From Mariniblastus sp. (GTDB lineage: Bacteria > Planctomycetota > Planctomycetia > Pirellulales > Pirellulaceae), in assembly GCA_022447605.1 (NCBI GenBank), contig JAKVBG010000023.1, positions 1 through 64,000 of the forward strand: a DNA stretch of 64,000 bases, in the 5' to 3' direction. The notes beneath the pieces were generated by a model, which saw only the letters and a program-made list of their open reading frames with translations, was not told where the DNA came from and did no database searches. A program made the position numbers and the translations under genes. This document shows, one piece after another, positions 46,136-54,786 of this stretch. Each line of letters begins with the position of its first letter. The stretch's first letter is position 1.

Positions 46136-47260
46136 ATGATCAGAACATTGGTTTGGGGCATCGGTTTGACACTCTTGTGGGGGTCGTTCGTTGAGGCCCA
46201 CCCGCAACGTGACCGCCAGCGGGCAGGTCAACGCGGTGCGCGTCAAATGGGTGGACAGCCGGATGGGAAGCGGGACCTGCTGGGCGATGCCGATTCCAAC
46301 CCGCTGGCCATCGGGGATGCGGGTGTGGCTTGGTACACCACCTGGGAGACTGGCCTGGCCGAGGCGCAACGCTCCAACCGACCGATCTTCTTCATGTCGG
46401 CCGCCACGACCTGTTCCGGTGTGCCAGGCGTCTTCTGACCGGGCTACACCAAAGCGCAGAACAGTCTGTTCTCCACCACCGAATTTATCGAAGCCTCGCG
46501 GGATTTTGTCTGCATTCGGATCGAGACGTTTGAAAACAAGGAATCGGAGGCACTGGTCAGGAAAGTCCTGAACGGGAACCTGGCCAACACGGCGTTTGTC
46601 ATTCTCAGCCCCAATGGAACCGAACCACTCACGGCCGCAGGACGATCACCCGGCATGGCCATGATCCGAGGCCGAAGTCGAACGGATACCAGCGGAAATC
46701 AGAACGACTCGATCATCAACCAGATGCAACGGATTGCCAGTCGGTACACGCCCCGGCAAAACGGTCTCGTTACCGGCTTACAGGATTTCCACTCGCTGCG
46801 ACAGGCTTTGAATTGTGCGTCGGCCGATCAACGTCCCCTGGTCGTGATCTCTACAAAAACGACTGACCGCGCCGACGTGGAAAAAAAATTGAAATCGTTA
46901 TTCAACGAGGATGAGATCATCGGGAAGTTCCATCTCGATTTTATCGATCGCCGAACGGACCGTGGTTGGCAGGCAGTGATTGAGGGTGCGGATCGTGATT
47001 CGGGCATCCTGATCGTCCGCTCGAGTCAGTTCGGGCTGAATGGTAAAGTCCTTCAGCAGGTCCCACTGGACGCCGACACGGCGAAGATCAAGCAGGCCTT
47101 GCTGAAAGCCAACCGGGACTTTGCCCAGGTCGAAGTTCGTAAAAACTACGAACAGCACGTCCAGGCCGGCAGGCGTCAACGGATTCAGTTCGAGAACGAG
47201 GTCTCCAACGATGGTGCCATCGACAACCGCCAGAATCGCCAGCGCCGGGGGAGGCGATAA
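46136..47260 (+). CDS. secreted two-domain thioredoxin-like protein with in-frame TGA (probable selenoprotein)
   Basis: With TGA 46436-46438 read through, the protein is 374 aa. A signal peptide (about 1-22, LVWGIGLTLLWGSFVEA) and a low-complexity linker precede a thioredoxin-like domain: RPIFFMSAATTCSGVPGVF-U-PGYTKA, where C93 is at the usual first-cysteine position and U101 follows after seven residues. The fold continues with DFVCIRIETFENKESEALV and a cis-Pro-like strand (ANTAFVILSPNG). A second, Cys-poor thioredoxin-like domain (about 200-330, RPLVVISTKTTDRADVEKKL) and a basic tail end the protein. The frame remains open for 273 codons after TGA. Ordinary annotation would split it into 100 aa and 201 aa pieces. 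GGGGA about 8 bases before the ATG supports the start. A C-x7-U redox pair is unusual. Confidence 0.85.
46436..46472 (+). promoter_or_regulatory. SECIS-like stem-loop following in-frame TGA
   Basis: Nineteen bases after the TGA, AGAAC (46458-46462) pairs with GTTCT (46468-46472) around an AGTCT loop. The loop G is 26 bases after TGA, within the range of bacterial SECIS elements, and AGUCU resembles the AGGUCU apex of the E. coli fdhF SECIS. Confidence 0.65.
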
Positions 47261-47518
47261 ACAGAGGCCAAAGCGTTAAGTGACGCTAGGTGGCTGCCCG
47301 CCAAGCCGCACCGCTTGAATGGGCCCTGCCCGGGGCCCTCAAAGGCCCAGATTCTCGGATAGATTGTTCAACAGAACCGTATCTTGGGATACGCTTGTGA
47401 CTCAGGGCCCAGCCGTCCGACTACCCGCTGGTCAGTCGGAAAGGTAAACTGGTAGATAGCCCGACATCGGGCCGCAAGTATCCCCTCCTTCCCCGAATGT
47501 GTCTCGAGGCTTTCCTTC

Positions 47519-48820
47519 ATGCCGAAGCATTTCTCCAGGCGGCAGTTTGTCGGTCAATCTACCCTGTTGGCAGCAGGCCTGCCCTGGTTGCAGCGGCCAG
47601 CGATCGCTCTGTCCGAGCGGCCCCGGGCGCGGGTCGAGCGGGCCGGCATCGCTGCGATCGGCATGCGGTACCAAGGGAGCGTAATCACTGAAAAGGCGCG
47701 ACTGTATGGGGATATCGTGGCCATTGCCGATGTCGACCGTCATGTGCGGGAACAGGCCCGATCCAGCTTTGGCAGCACACCGCGGATTTTCGAAGATTAC
47801 CGGGATATGCTAAACAACCCGGCCATCGATGTCGTCTTGATCGGCGCACCGGACCATTGGCATACGCAGATGCTGATCGATGCGGTGGCGGCCGGCAAAG
47901 ATGTCTACTGTGAAAAGCCGCTGACGTTAACGATCGATGAAGGGAAGGTCCTGCGCGACAAGGTAGGCCAGTCGAACCAGGTCGTGCAGGTCGGGACCTG
48001 GCAACGGAGCGATTCCCGTTTTCGCCGAGCGGTCGAGATGGTCCGCCAGGGACGGATCGGCAAACTCCGCAAAGTCACCTGCAACACCGACAAGAATCCA
48101 ACAGGCGGCCCTTTTAAAACGGCCCCCGTTCCATCCCACATCAACTGGGACCTGTGGCAGGGTCAAACGCCCGACGTCCCGTACATCCCGGAACGTTGTC
48201 ATTACACGTTTCGCTGGTGGATGGAATACTCCGGCGGCAAGATGACCGACTGGGGCGCCCATCATATCGATATCGCCCAGTGGGCGATCGACAGCCTACC
48301 GGTCCAGGTAACCGCTCGAGGCGGGTTTCCTGACGTCGCCGATGGCTACAACGTGCCGACTCATTTTGCGGCCACCATCCGCTATGCCAACGGGGTCGAA
48401 TTGCAGGTCGCCGACCAGGGCCGTCGCGGTATCCTGTTCGAGGGGGACCGGGGGCGGATCTTTGTCAACCGTGGAACACTGTCGGGGGCACCGGTCGAGG
48501 CCCTGGCAGAGAACCCGCTCCCGCGTGACAATTTCACGCTCTATCCCCAGGACAACCTGGAGCGTCCGGAAAGGTCGGGAAAACTGGACGCCATCATCAA
48601 CCATATGGGTAACTTTTTCGATTGCATCGACAGCCGGAAAACGCCGATCTCGGACCTGGAAAGCCAACATCGCAGCGTCAGCACCTGTCACCTGGTCAAT
48701 ATTGCCCTGCGCGTGAACCGCCCGCTTGACTGGGACCCGGTGCGGGAAGAATTCGTCAACGACCCGCCTGCGAATGCCCATCTGAAGCGGGAACAACGTC
48801 GCGGTTTTGAGATCGGCTAA
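47519..48820 (+). CDS. Tat-exported Gfo/Idh/MocA family oxidoreductase
   Basis: The protein is 433 aa. A Tat signal (SRRQFVGQSTLLAAGLPW) precedes a Rossmann NAD-binding domain (AGIAAIGMRYQGS; IVAIADVDRHVREQARSSFG; DVVLIGAPDHWHTQMLIDAV; VYCEKPLTLT, with the EKP motif) and a C-terminal alpha/beta domain with WWMEYSGGKMTDWGAHHID. Members interconvert sugars or cyclitols with bound NAD. The protein is probably folded in the cytoplasm and exported. The next gene (a Tat-exported isomerase-like protein) starts 17 bases after its stop, so they are likely one catabolic unit. Confidence 0.9.
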   Translation: MPKHFSRRQFVGQSTLLAAGLPWLQRPAIALSERPRARVERAGIAAIGMRYQGSVITEKARLYGDIVAIADVDRHVREQARSSFGSTPRIFEDYRDMLNNPAIDVVLIGAPDHWHTQMLIDAVAAGKDVYCEKPLTLTIDEGKVLRDKVGQSNQVVQVGTWQRSDSRFRRAVEMVRQGRIGKLRKVTCNTDKNPTGGPFKTAPVPSHINWDLWQGQTPDVPYIPERCHYTFRWWMEYSGGKMTDWGAHHIDIAQWAIDSLPVQVTARGGFPDVADGYNVPTHFAATIRYANGVELQVADQGRRGILFEGDRGRIFVNRGTLSGAPVEALAENPLPRDNFTLYPQDNLERPERSGKLDAIINHMGNFFDCIDSRKTPISDLESQHRSVSTCHLVNIALRVNRPLDWDPVREEFVNDPPANAHLKREQRRGFEIG

Positions 48821-48837
48821 GTGACGGGAGGAGACCG

Positions 48838-49791
48838 ATGCAGGAACCAGGCAAATGTACGGACCGGCCAATCGACCGTAGGGAATTCGGCCGTACCACC
48901 GCTGCGGCCTGTGCCGTGCCACTGCTCGGATCCGAACTTGGCGACCACCAGCAGAAACCGTTTGAGTTGAAGTACCTGTTGGCCTCCTGCATGTACGGCT
49001 ACCTCTACCTGGGCGAGATCCTGCCGGAAGTCAGCCGAACAGGGGCCACGGCGATCGACCTGTGGCCGAAGGTCCACGGGAATCAACGGGAACAGCTGGA
49101 CGATCTGGGAGAAACGCGGTTTGGCGAGTTGCTGCAAAAAAACCAGGTCCAACTCGGTTGCCTGACCCAGTACAAGCTGGGGCCCTTCGGCCTGAAAGAG
49201 GAGCTGAAGCTGGCCCATCGATTTGGCTGTCGGACGATCGTGACCGGGGGCGGTGGACCGGCCGGACTGCAAGGCGCGTCGCTGAAGGAAGCGGTTAAAG
49301 GTTTCGTGGAAAAGATGAAACCGCACCTCGAGTTGGCCGCGGCGTGCGACGTGACGATCGCCATCGAAAATCATGCCAACGGCCTGTTCGAATCGGCCGA
49401 TTCACTCAAGTGGCTGGTCGACTTGCGGCCGAACGAACAACTCGGCGTGGCGCTGGCCCCGTATCACCTGCCGCAGGACGCCCAGGCGATCGCCGCCCTG
49501 ATCGGATCGCTGGGCAGCGCGATCGAGGTCTTCTACGCCTGGCAACATGGAGACGGCTGTCACCAGCGTCTGCCGAAGGAACAGGAGCTGCTCCAATTGC
49601 CCGGCCGGGGTCCGCTCGACTTCCAACCGATCCTCGAGGCACTGAAACAGATCGACTACGCTGGCTGGACCGAGATTTTCATGCACCCGGTTCCACGGGG
49701 AATACCGATTCTTGAATCGGCGACACTGGTGACCCAGGAAATCAACCGAAGCCGAGCCTACCTTCAGCAGCTATTAACGAAGATTAAGTGA
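48838..49791 (+). CDS. Tat-exported sugar phosphate isomerase/epimerase family protein
   Basis: The protein is 317 aa. An N-terminal RREFGRTTAAACAVPLLG is a Tat-type signal. The rest is a xylose-isomerase-like TIM barrel: LLASCMYGYLYLGEILPEVS, CRTIVTGGGGPAGL, CDVTIAIENHANGLFESADS and GWTEIFMHPVPRGIP, with the Glu and His positions of metal-dependent AP2Ec barrels. It probably isomerises or epimerises a sugar derivative made by the preceding Gfo/Idh/MocA protein; substrate unknown. ATG follows GGGAGGAGACCG, a strong ribosome binding site. Confidence 0.87.
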   Translation: MQEPGKCTDRPIDRREFGRTTAAACAVPLLGSELGDHQQKPFELKYLLASCMYGYLYLGEILPEVSRTGATAIDLWPKVHGNQREQLDDLGETRFGELLQKNQVQLGCLTQYKLGPFGLKEELKLAHRFGCRTIVTGGGGPAGLQGASLKEAVKGFVEKMKPHLELAAACDVTIAIENHANGLFESADSLKWLVDLRPNEQLGVALAPYHLPQDAQAIAALIGSLGSAIEVFYAWQHGDGCHQRLPKEQELLQLPGRGPLDFQPILEALKQIDYAGWTEIFMHPVPRGIPILESATLVTQEINRSRAYLQQLLTKIK

Positions 49792-49877
49792 TTGGCCACT
49801 GAAACCAGGGAACCGCTGATTGGGTACCGATCCCCTGACAACCGTTCCCTGTCTTCTCTTCAAAAAAGGAGTACTCG

Positions 49878-50150
49878 ATGAACCCGAACCGAAAAACTCA
49901 TGGACATGCTTTGGCAGATTTTCTGGTGATCGTGGGGATTGGACTATCCCTGCTCGGCATTCTTCATTTCGGTGCGATGGTGTCCCTGATTCAGATCGAA
50001 AATTTCATCAGTTTGGTGATGGTTGTCTCGAGTTCCCTACCGACCCTGGTAGGTGGAATCCTCGTGATCGGGATCGGCAAAATCCTGATCAACCAGAGCA
50101 AACTTTTGAACCGGGTCGATGCCGAGCCAGTCACTCCCGAGGATTCTTGA
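49878..50150 (+). CDS. small membrane protein, two helices
   Basis: The protein is 90 aa with two predicted membrane segments (FLVIVGIGLSLLGILHFGAM and LVGGILVIGIGKILI) and a short polar C-terminus. No family is recognised. AAGGAG 6-7 bases before the ATG makes it likely to be translated. It lies between the isomerase gene and the convergent DUF1501 gene. Confidence 0.62.
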   Translation: MNPNRKTHGHALADFLVIVGIGLSLLGILHFGAMVSLIQIENFISLVMVVSSSLPTLVGGILVIGIGKILINQSKLLNRVDAEPVTPEDS

Positions 50151-50180
50151 ACGCTTCCCTGCCCCGTCGGTTCGAGAGCA

Positions 50181-51686
50181 TCAGCTCAGGACATCGTGCA
50201 CGACGTGACCGTGCACATTGGTCAGGCGGCGTTCGAGTCCATTGTGATAGAACGTCAGTCGCTCATGGTCCAGACCCATCAGGTGCAACAGCGTGGCGTT
50301 GAAATCGTAGACCGACGTTGGATGCACGGCCGCCTTGAACCCGAAATCATCACTCTCCCCGTAGCTGAAGCCTGGCTTCACGCCGGCACCGGCCAGGAAA
50401 CAGGTAAAGGCTCCCGGGTTGTGGTCGCGACCGGTCCCGTTGGCCTGCAGGAACGGCATCCGTCCAAATTCGGTTGCCCAGACGACCAGTGTATGATCCA
50501 GCATGCCGCGCTGTTTCAAATCGCTAATCAGGGCTGCGGTCGGCTGGTCCATGATCTCCGCCTGCATCGCATGCGTCTTGGCAATATTGGCATGGGAATC
50601 CCAGTTGGTAATCCCATTACCACCGGCCGGGTCGCTACCGTTGAACAACTGGACGACCCGTACACCCTGTTCCAGCAGGCGCCGCGCCAGGATGCAGTTG
50701 CGTGCATACTCGCCCCGCAGCGGACTACCACCCTCCACGCCATACGCCTTGAGCGTCGCTTCGGTCTCACCCGTAAGATCCATTACCTGGGGAACGGAGG
50801 TCTGCATTTTGCCAGCCAACTCGTAACTGGCGATGCGCCCGGCCAGGTCGGCATCACCCGGAAAACGTTGCAGGTGTTGCGCGTTGAGCTGTTGCAACAG
50901 TTCCACGGTTTGCCGATCGGCCTCGGCCGATACGCGGCCCGGTCGCTGCAGGTTAGCCGGCGGATGTTTGGCGTTGAAGTCGGTCCCCTGGAAGGCAGCG
51001 GGCAGAAAACCGTTGCCAAAATTGTTCTTGCCACTGCGGGCCAACCCGCGGGGATCATTGATGGCCACAAAAGCGGGTAACTGCTGGTTTTCGGTTCCCA
51101 GGGCGTAAGTCACCCACGCTCCCAGCGAAGGGAAGCCCTCCATCGTGAACCCGGTGTTGAAGAAATTCTCGCCTTGCGGGTGGGCGCTGGTCTCGGTGGT
51201 CAGCGCGTGAAAGAAACAGAAGTCGTCCACCTGCTCGGCCAGGTGGGGCAACAGTTCGGAGACCATCTTGCCCGTTTCCCCGCGCGGTTTGAATTCCCAG
51301 AACGGTTGGGCAATGTTGCCAGAGGGACCTTCGAAGGTGACCGCCGGCAGGCCCGGTGGTTTCTTGCCATGCTGTTGGAATAAGGCGGGCTTGTAGTCAA
51401 ACGTATCGATATGACTGACCGCACCGGGGCAATAGATCACCAGCACCTGTTTGGCTGGCATCTCGAAATGGGCGGGCCGCGGCGCGTACGGCCGGTTCGG
51501 ATTGATGTCGGGGCGAATGGGAACTTTGCCCCCGGCCGTGAGCGGCTTGTCATCAGCCAGCAGGCCGTCCTGATCGAGCAGGCTGGCCAGGGCCATCCCG
51601 CTGATCGACAAACCGGCCGTTCCCAGAAAAAAGCGCCGATCGAGCAGGCGCCGGCCCTGGTTCGAAAGTCGTTCTGCGTTGTGCAT
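50181..51686 (-). CDS. DUF1501 domain protein (Tat-exported)
   Basis: The protein is 501 aa. The Tat-like signal RRFFLGTAGLSISGMALASL is followed by the DUF1501 (sulfatase-like/alkaline-phosphatase-superfamily) domain, with VLVIYCPGAVSHIDTFDYKP, FEGPSGNIAQPFWEFKPRGE and HTLVVWATEFGRMPFLQANG. DUF1501 proteins are a planctomycete expansion of unknown activity. It is downstream of the DUF1553 gene with 26 bases between, the usual order for this pair. A 13-bp tandem duplication fills that gap. Confidence 0.91.
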   Translation of the reverse strand: MHNAERLSNQGRRLLDRRFFLGTAGLSISGMALASLLDQDGLLADDKPLTAGGKVPIRPDINPNRPYAPRPAHFEMPAKQVLVIYCPGAVSHIDTFDYKPALFQQHGKKPPGLPAVTFEGPSGNIAQPFWEFKPRGETGKMVSELLPHLAEQVDDFCFFHALTTETSAHPQGENFFNTGFTMEGFPSLGAWVTYALGTENQQLPAFVAINDPRGLARSGKNNFGNGFLPAAFQGTDFNAKHPPANLQRPGRVSAEADRQTVELLQQLNAQHLQRFPGDADLAGRIASYELAGKMQTSVPQVMDLTGETEATLKAYGVEGGSPLRGEYARNCILARRLLEQGVRVVQLFNGSDPAGGNGITNWDSHANIAKTHAMQAEIMDQPTAALISDLKQRGMLDHTLVVWATEFGRMPFLQANGTGRDHNPGAFTCFLAGAGVKPGFSYGESDDFGFKAAVHPTSVYDFNATLLHLMGLDHERLTFYHNGLERRLTNVHGHVVHDVLS

Positions 51687-51696
51687 CGGCCGATCC

Positions 51697-51722
51697 GTTC
51701 TACTGGAGGGTTCTACTGGAGG
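51697..51722. repeat. 13-bp perfect tandem duplication between DUF1553 and DUF1501 genes
   Basis: GTTCTACTGGAGG occurs twice in succession. On the minus strand each copy carries a TAG; the first to be read is the DUF1553 stop codon. Confidence 0.9.
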
Positions 51723-54487
51723 AGTGAAAATTCATTCGAATTGAGGATCGCCCGGCAAACGAGCGTCAAACCGTGGTCACGGGCCAGTTCGAGACAACCG
51801 GCCAATTCGTCCTCTGCTGCATCTCGCCCGAGGAGCAGCTGGAAACAGCGTTGAACCGCCTCCGGTAGATCCTGGTCCGATTCCTGCATCGCGCGTTGGG
51901 CAATCAGCTCGGACTGGCTCATCACGAAATCACTGTTCAACAGGTTGAGCGCCTGTAGCGGTGTGGTCGAAATGGGCCGTTGAGGTCGCACCTGGCCACA
52001 GTCGGGAAAATCAAAGGCAGTGAACATCTGGTCATCGACCCGCCGCATCCGTTCCTGGTAGATCATCCGCCTCCAGGTGGCGGGCCCGTGATTGTCGAGC
52101 ACTTTCCATTGGGCGTACCGTTTCTTGACATTGTGGATGCGGTAGCCCTTGCCACCGATTTGCAGGTCGAGGGAACCGGATGCCTGCAGGATCGAATCGC
52201 GAATCGCCTCGGCCGTCAGACGACGGGGTGGAAACCGCCACAACCAGAGCGAATCGGCGTCCTTGGCGATGGCCTCGGGATTCGGGCGATGGTCCTGACG
52301 AAAGGCGCGGGACAGGACCATCTGGCGAAGCAGATGCTTGACCGACCACGGCTGGACATCCGGATCCTTCGGCTGTCGCAACTCGCTGGCCAACCAATCG
52401 AGTAACTCCGGGTGACTGGGCCGACTACCGGCCAATCCAAAATCAGCGGTGGTCGCCACGATCCCGCTACCAAAGACGTGATACCACAAGCGATTGGCAG
52501 CCACGCGGGCCGTCAACGGGTGCTGGCCACCGGTCAACCAGCGAGCAAACGCTTGCCGTTTGGCGGGCCCGCTCGCGTCGATCGGCAAACCGAGTCCGCC
52601 CTCCAGTTCTTCCAGGCCAGCCGCGTGAACCTCGTCTCGCGGATCTTCCGGACTGCCACGCTGCAAGACGTACGACTTGGCAGGCTCAATCCGTTTGCCG
52701 ACGAAACTTGGCTGGGGACCTTCCTCCGACAATTTCTCGATCGTCGCCTGGATCGTCGCCAACGCGGGTTCACGCTCCGGGTGTTGCTTGTCCAGCTGAG
52801 GCAACCGACCCGGCACAAATACCTTCTTCCAATTGCCCTCGGCATCCAGGGTTTCGACTACCAGTGGGCTGACGTTAAAACGGCCCATCCCTTCCAGGTA
52901 ATCCGTCTGCATCGCATCCTGCCGATTGGAACTGTACCGAATCCGGTTCACGACCTGCGGCTCGGAAAACGTGAATTCGACCCACGGTTTCTCTTTCCCG
53001 TCCTGAGGCCATTTGACCGCCCAAGCCTCGGTCCCATATTGACCGTCGTTGATCTTCCAGAGTTCGCCCCGTGGTTGTTCGTAAGCCTTGACCGATTTTG
53101 CCTGGGTCCCGTCGCGGGCCAGCGCCAGGTTCTTCTGCCATTGGCGCGGACCGAGGATTTCCAGCTCGTCGACCCGGGCACCCTTCCATTGGAACGAAAT
53201 GCGGACCGCCCCGGTCTTCGTCTTGGGAAAGTGAAGTTCGCGATACCCATTCCAATCTTCCTGCCAGGGCCCCGTAGTGCGCAATACGGCCCGCTGCTCG
53301 GCCAGTTCGTCGCGCAACACGTTTCCCCGCATTTTCCTGGGGTGTTGCGGCGACAGTTCCGGGAGACGACTGCCGAACTCGATGTCCTGGAAGACATCCG
53401 ACATGGCATAGTAATCCCGGATCGAAATCGGGTCGAATTTGTGATTGTGGCAACGGGCACAGCCAATCGACAAACCGAGCGCCGATGCCCCCACGGTTTG
53501 CAGGATCTCGTCCATCCGGTCGGCCCGCGCCTGTCGCCGCGCCACCGGTTCCTGGCCGACCGTAGCGACCGGAACGTGCGGCCCAGCCACCAGGTAACCG
53601 GTCGCCTCCCCCACCCCGAGCCTATCCCCGGCCAGTTGTTCGCGGAGAAACTGGTCATACGGCTTGTCTTCATTGAACGAGCGAATCACATAGTCCCGGT
53701 AGATCCAGGCATTCTTGCGATACAGGTTACTTTCAGAACCGTTGGTCTCGGCCCAGCGGATTACGTCGAGCCAATGTTGGGCCCAGCGTTCACCGAAATG
53801 AGGTGAGGCCAGCAAACGCTCGACCAGTTCTTCGTAGGCAGTTGTCGGATCTTGTCGATAGTCACGTTCAAATGCCTGGATCTGCCCGCTGGTGGGTGGC
53901 AGCCCCGTCAGGACGATCGAGGCGCGACGAATCAAGTTGGCCGGAATCGCCTCCTCAGAGAAACCGAGGCCTTCCCGCTGCAAGCGCCTCTGCAGGAAGG
54001 CATCGATAGGAGAAAGACTGGCCACTTGCGGCACGGTCGGTCGCTCGATCGGCTGGAACGCCCAGTGCGTCGATTTTTCTCGAGTCACCTTCTCCATTTG
54101 ACCCGGCCAGGGAGCGCCCTGTTCAATCCAGCGCTGCAATCGTTCAATCATCTCCGGCGGTAATTTTTCTCCGTCGGGCGGCATCGCCATCTCTTCGTCG
54201 AGATGATTGACCACTTCCAGCAGGTAGCTTTTGCCCGGCTTCCCAGGCACGATCGCCGGTTGACCGTAGTCCCCGCCTGCCAGCATCGATTGTCGAAGGT
54301 CCAGCCGCAGCCCCGATTCCTGTTCGTCGGCACCGTGGCAGTGCCAGCAGTGTTCTTCCAAAATTGGTTGGATGTCCCGCTCGAAATCGACTCGCTCCTG
54401 GGCCTTCGCCCCTGGCACGGCGAGCATCATCCAGGCGATCGAGAGACCGCAGGCTCTGCAAAACAACCGAACTCTTACTGGCTTCAT
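51713..54487 (-). CDS. cytochrome-c-like DUF1549/DUF1553 (PSCyt1/PSCyt2/PSD1) protein
   Basis: The protein is 924 aa. A signal peptide (about 1-30) precedes a PSCyt1 domain with a single CxxCH heme motif (ILEEHCWHCHGADEQESGLR) and MPPDGEKLPPEMI, whose Met may be the axial ligand. DUF1549 (PSCyt2, about 140-350; LDVIRWAETNGSESNLYRKN) and DUF1553 (PSD1, about 640-900; NRLWYHVFGSGIVATTADFG) follow, typical of the planctomycete family. It is probably a periplasmic heme protein working with the downstream DUF1501 protein, and the pair is linked with sulfatase and sugar degradation loci; activity is unproven. Start ATG 54487 fits the signal peptide. Confidence 0.92.
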   Translation of the reverse strand: MKPVRVRLFCRACGLSIAWMMLAVPGAKAQERVDFERDIQPILEEHCWHCHGADEQESGLRLDLRQSMLAGGDYGQPAIVPGKPGKSYLLEVVNHLDEEMAMPPDGEKLPPEMIERLQRWIEQGAPWPGQMEKVTREKSTHWAFQPIERPTVPQVASLSPIDAFLQRRLQREGLGFSEEAIPANLIRRASIVLTGLPPTSGQIQAFERDYRQDPTTAYEELVERLLASPHFGERWAQHWLDVIRWAETNGSESNLYRKNAWIYRDYVIRSFNEDKPYDQFLREQLAGDRLGVGEATGYLVAGPHVPVATVGQEPVARRQARADRMDEILQTVGASALGLSIGCARCHNHKFDPISIRDYYAMSDVFQDIEFGSRLPELSPQHPRKMRGNVLRDELAEQRAVLRTTGPWQEDWNGYRELHFPKTKTGAVRISFQWKGARVDELEILGPRQWQKNLALARDGTQAKSVKAYEQPRGELWKINDGQYGTEAWAVKWPQDGKEKPWVEFTFSEPQVVNRIRYSSNRQDAMQTDYLEGMGRFNVSPLVVETLDAEGNWKKVFVPGRLPQLDKQHPEREPALATIQATIEKLSEEGPQPSFVGKRIEPAKSYVLQRGSPEDPRDEVHAAGLEELEGGLGLPIDASGPAKRQAFARWLTGGQHPLTARVAANRLWYHVFGSGIVATTADFGLAGSRPSHPELLDWLASELRQPKDPDVQPWSVKHLLRQMVLSRAFRQDHRPNPEAIAKDADSLWLWRFPPRRLTAEAIRDSILQASGSLDLQIGGKGYRIHNVKKRYAQWKVLDNHGPATWRRMIYQERMRRVDDQMFTAFDFPDCGQVRPQRPISTTPLQALNLLNSDFVMSQSELIAQRAMQESDQDLPEAVQRCFQLLLGRDAAEDELAGCLELARDHGLTLVCRAILNSNEFSLLQ

Positions 54488-54532
54488 GAGGATCACAGGG
54501 GCTGGGAACGGACGAAGAACAGTGGCTACAGT

Positions 54533-54559
54533 ACCGATGCAGAACCGATGCAGAACCGA
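54533..54559. repeat. 11-bp tandem repeat upstream of DUF1553 gene
   Basis: ACCGATGCAGA occurs twice and is followed by ACCGA, a partial third copy. It lies about 45 bases upstream of the DUF1553 start. Confidence 0.85.
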
Positions 54560-54786
54560 ATTGCCCACTCGATTATTCTAACCGGAATCGAAAAAAAACA
54601 AACTCAAACGCCAGTTCATCCGCTTCTATCAGACCGCGGGGTACGACAGACAGCCTGGCAATCGTCCCGTGGGGAACTTGATTGAAATCTGGAAATTTCA
54701 AGAATAGACATGTTTGGGCTAGTATCCTAATACCATCGCGTGACGCCCATTGTAAATACTATTTCAGGTGCCCGGACCCGATTCCC

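Noticed and set aside
46085..47260. Two separate genes (100-117 aa and 201 aa)
   Set aside because: Both pieces are in one frame, the region between TGA and the downstream ATG is open and protein-like, and that ATG has no ribosome binding site.
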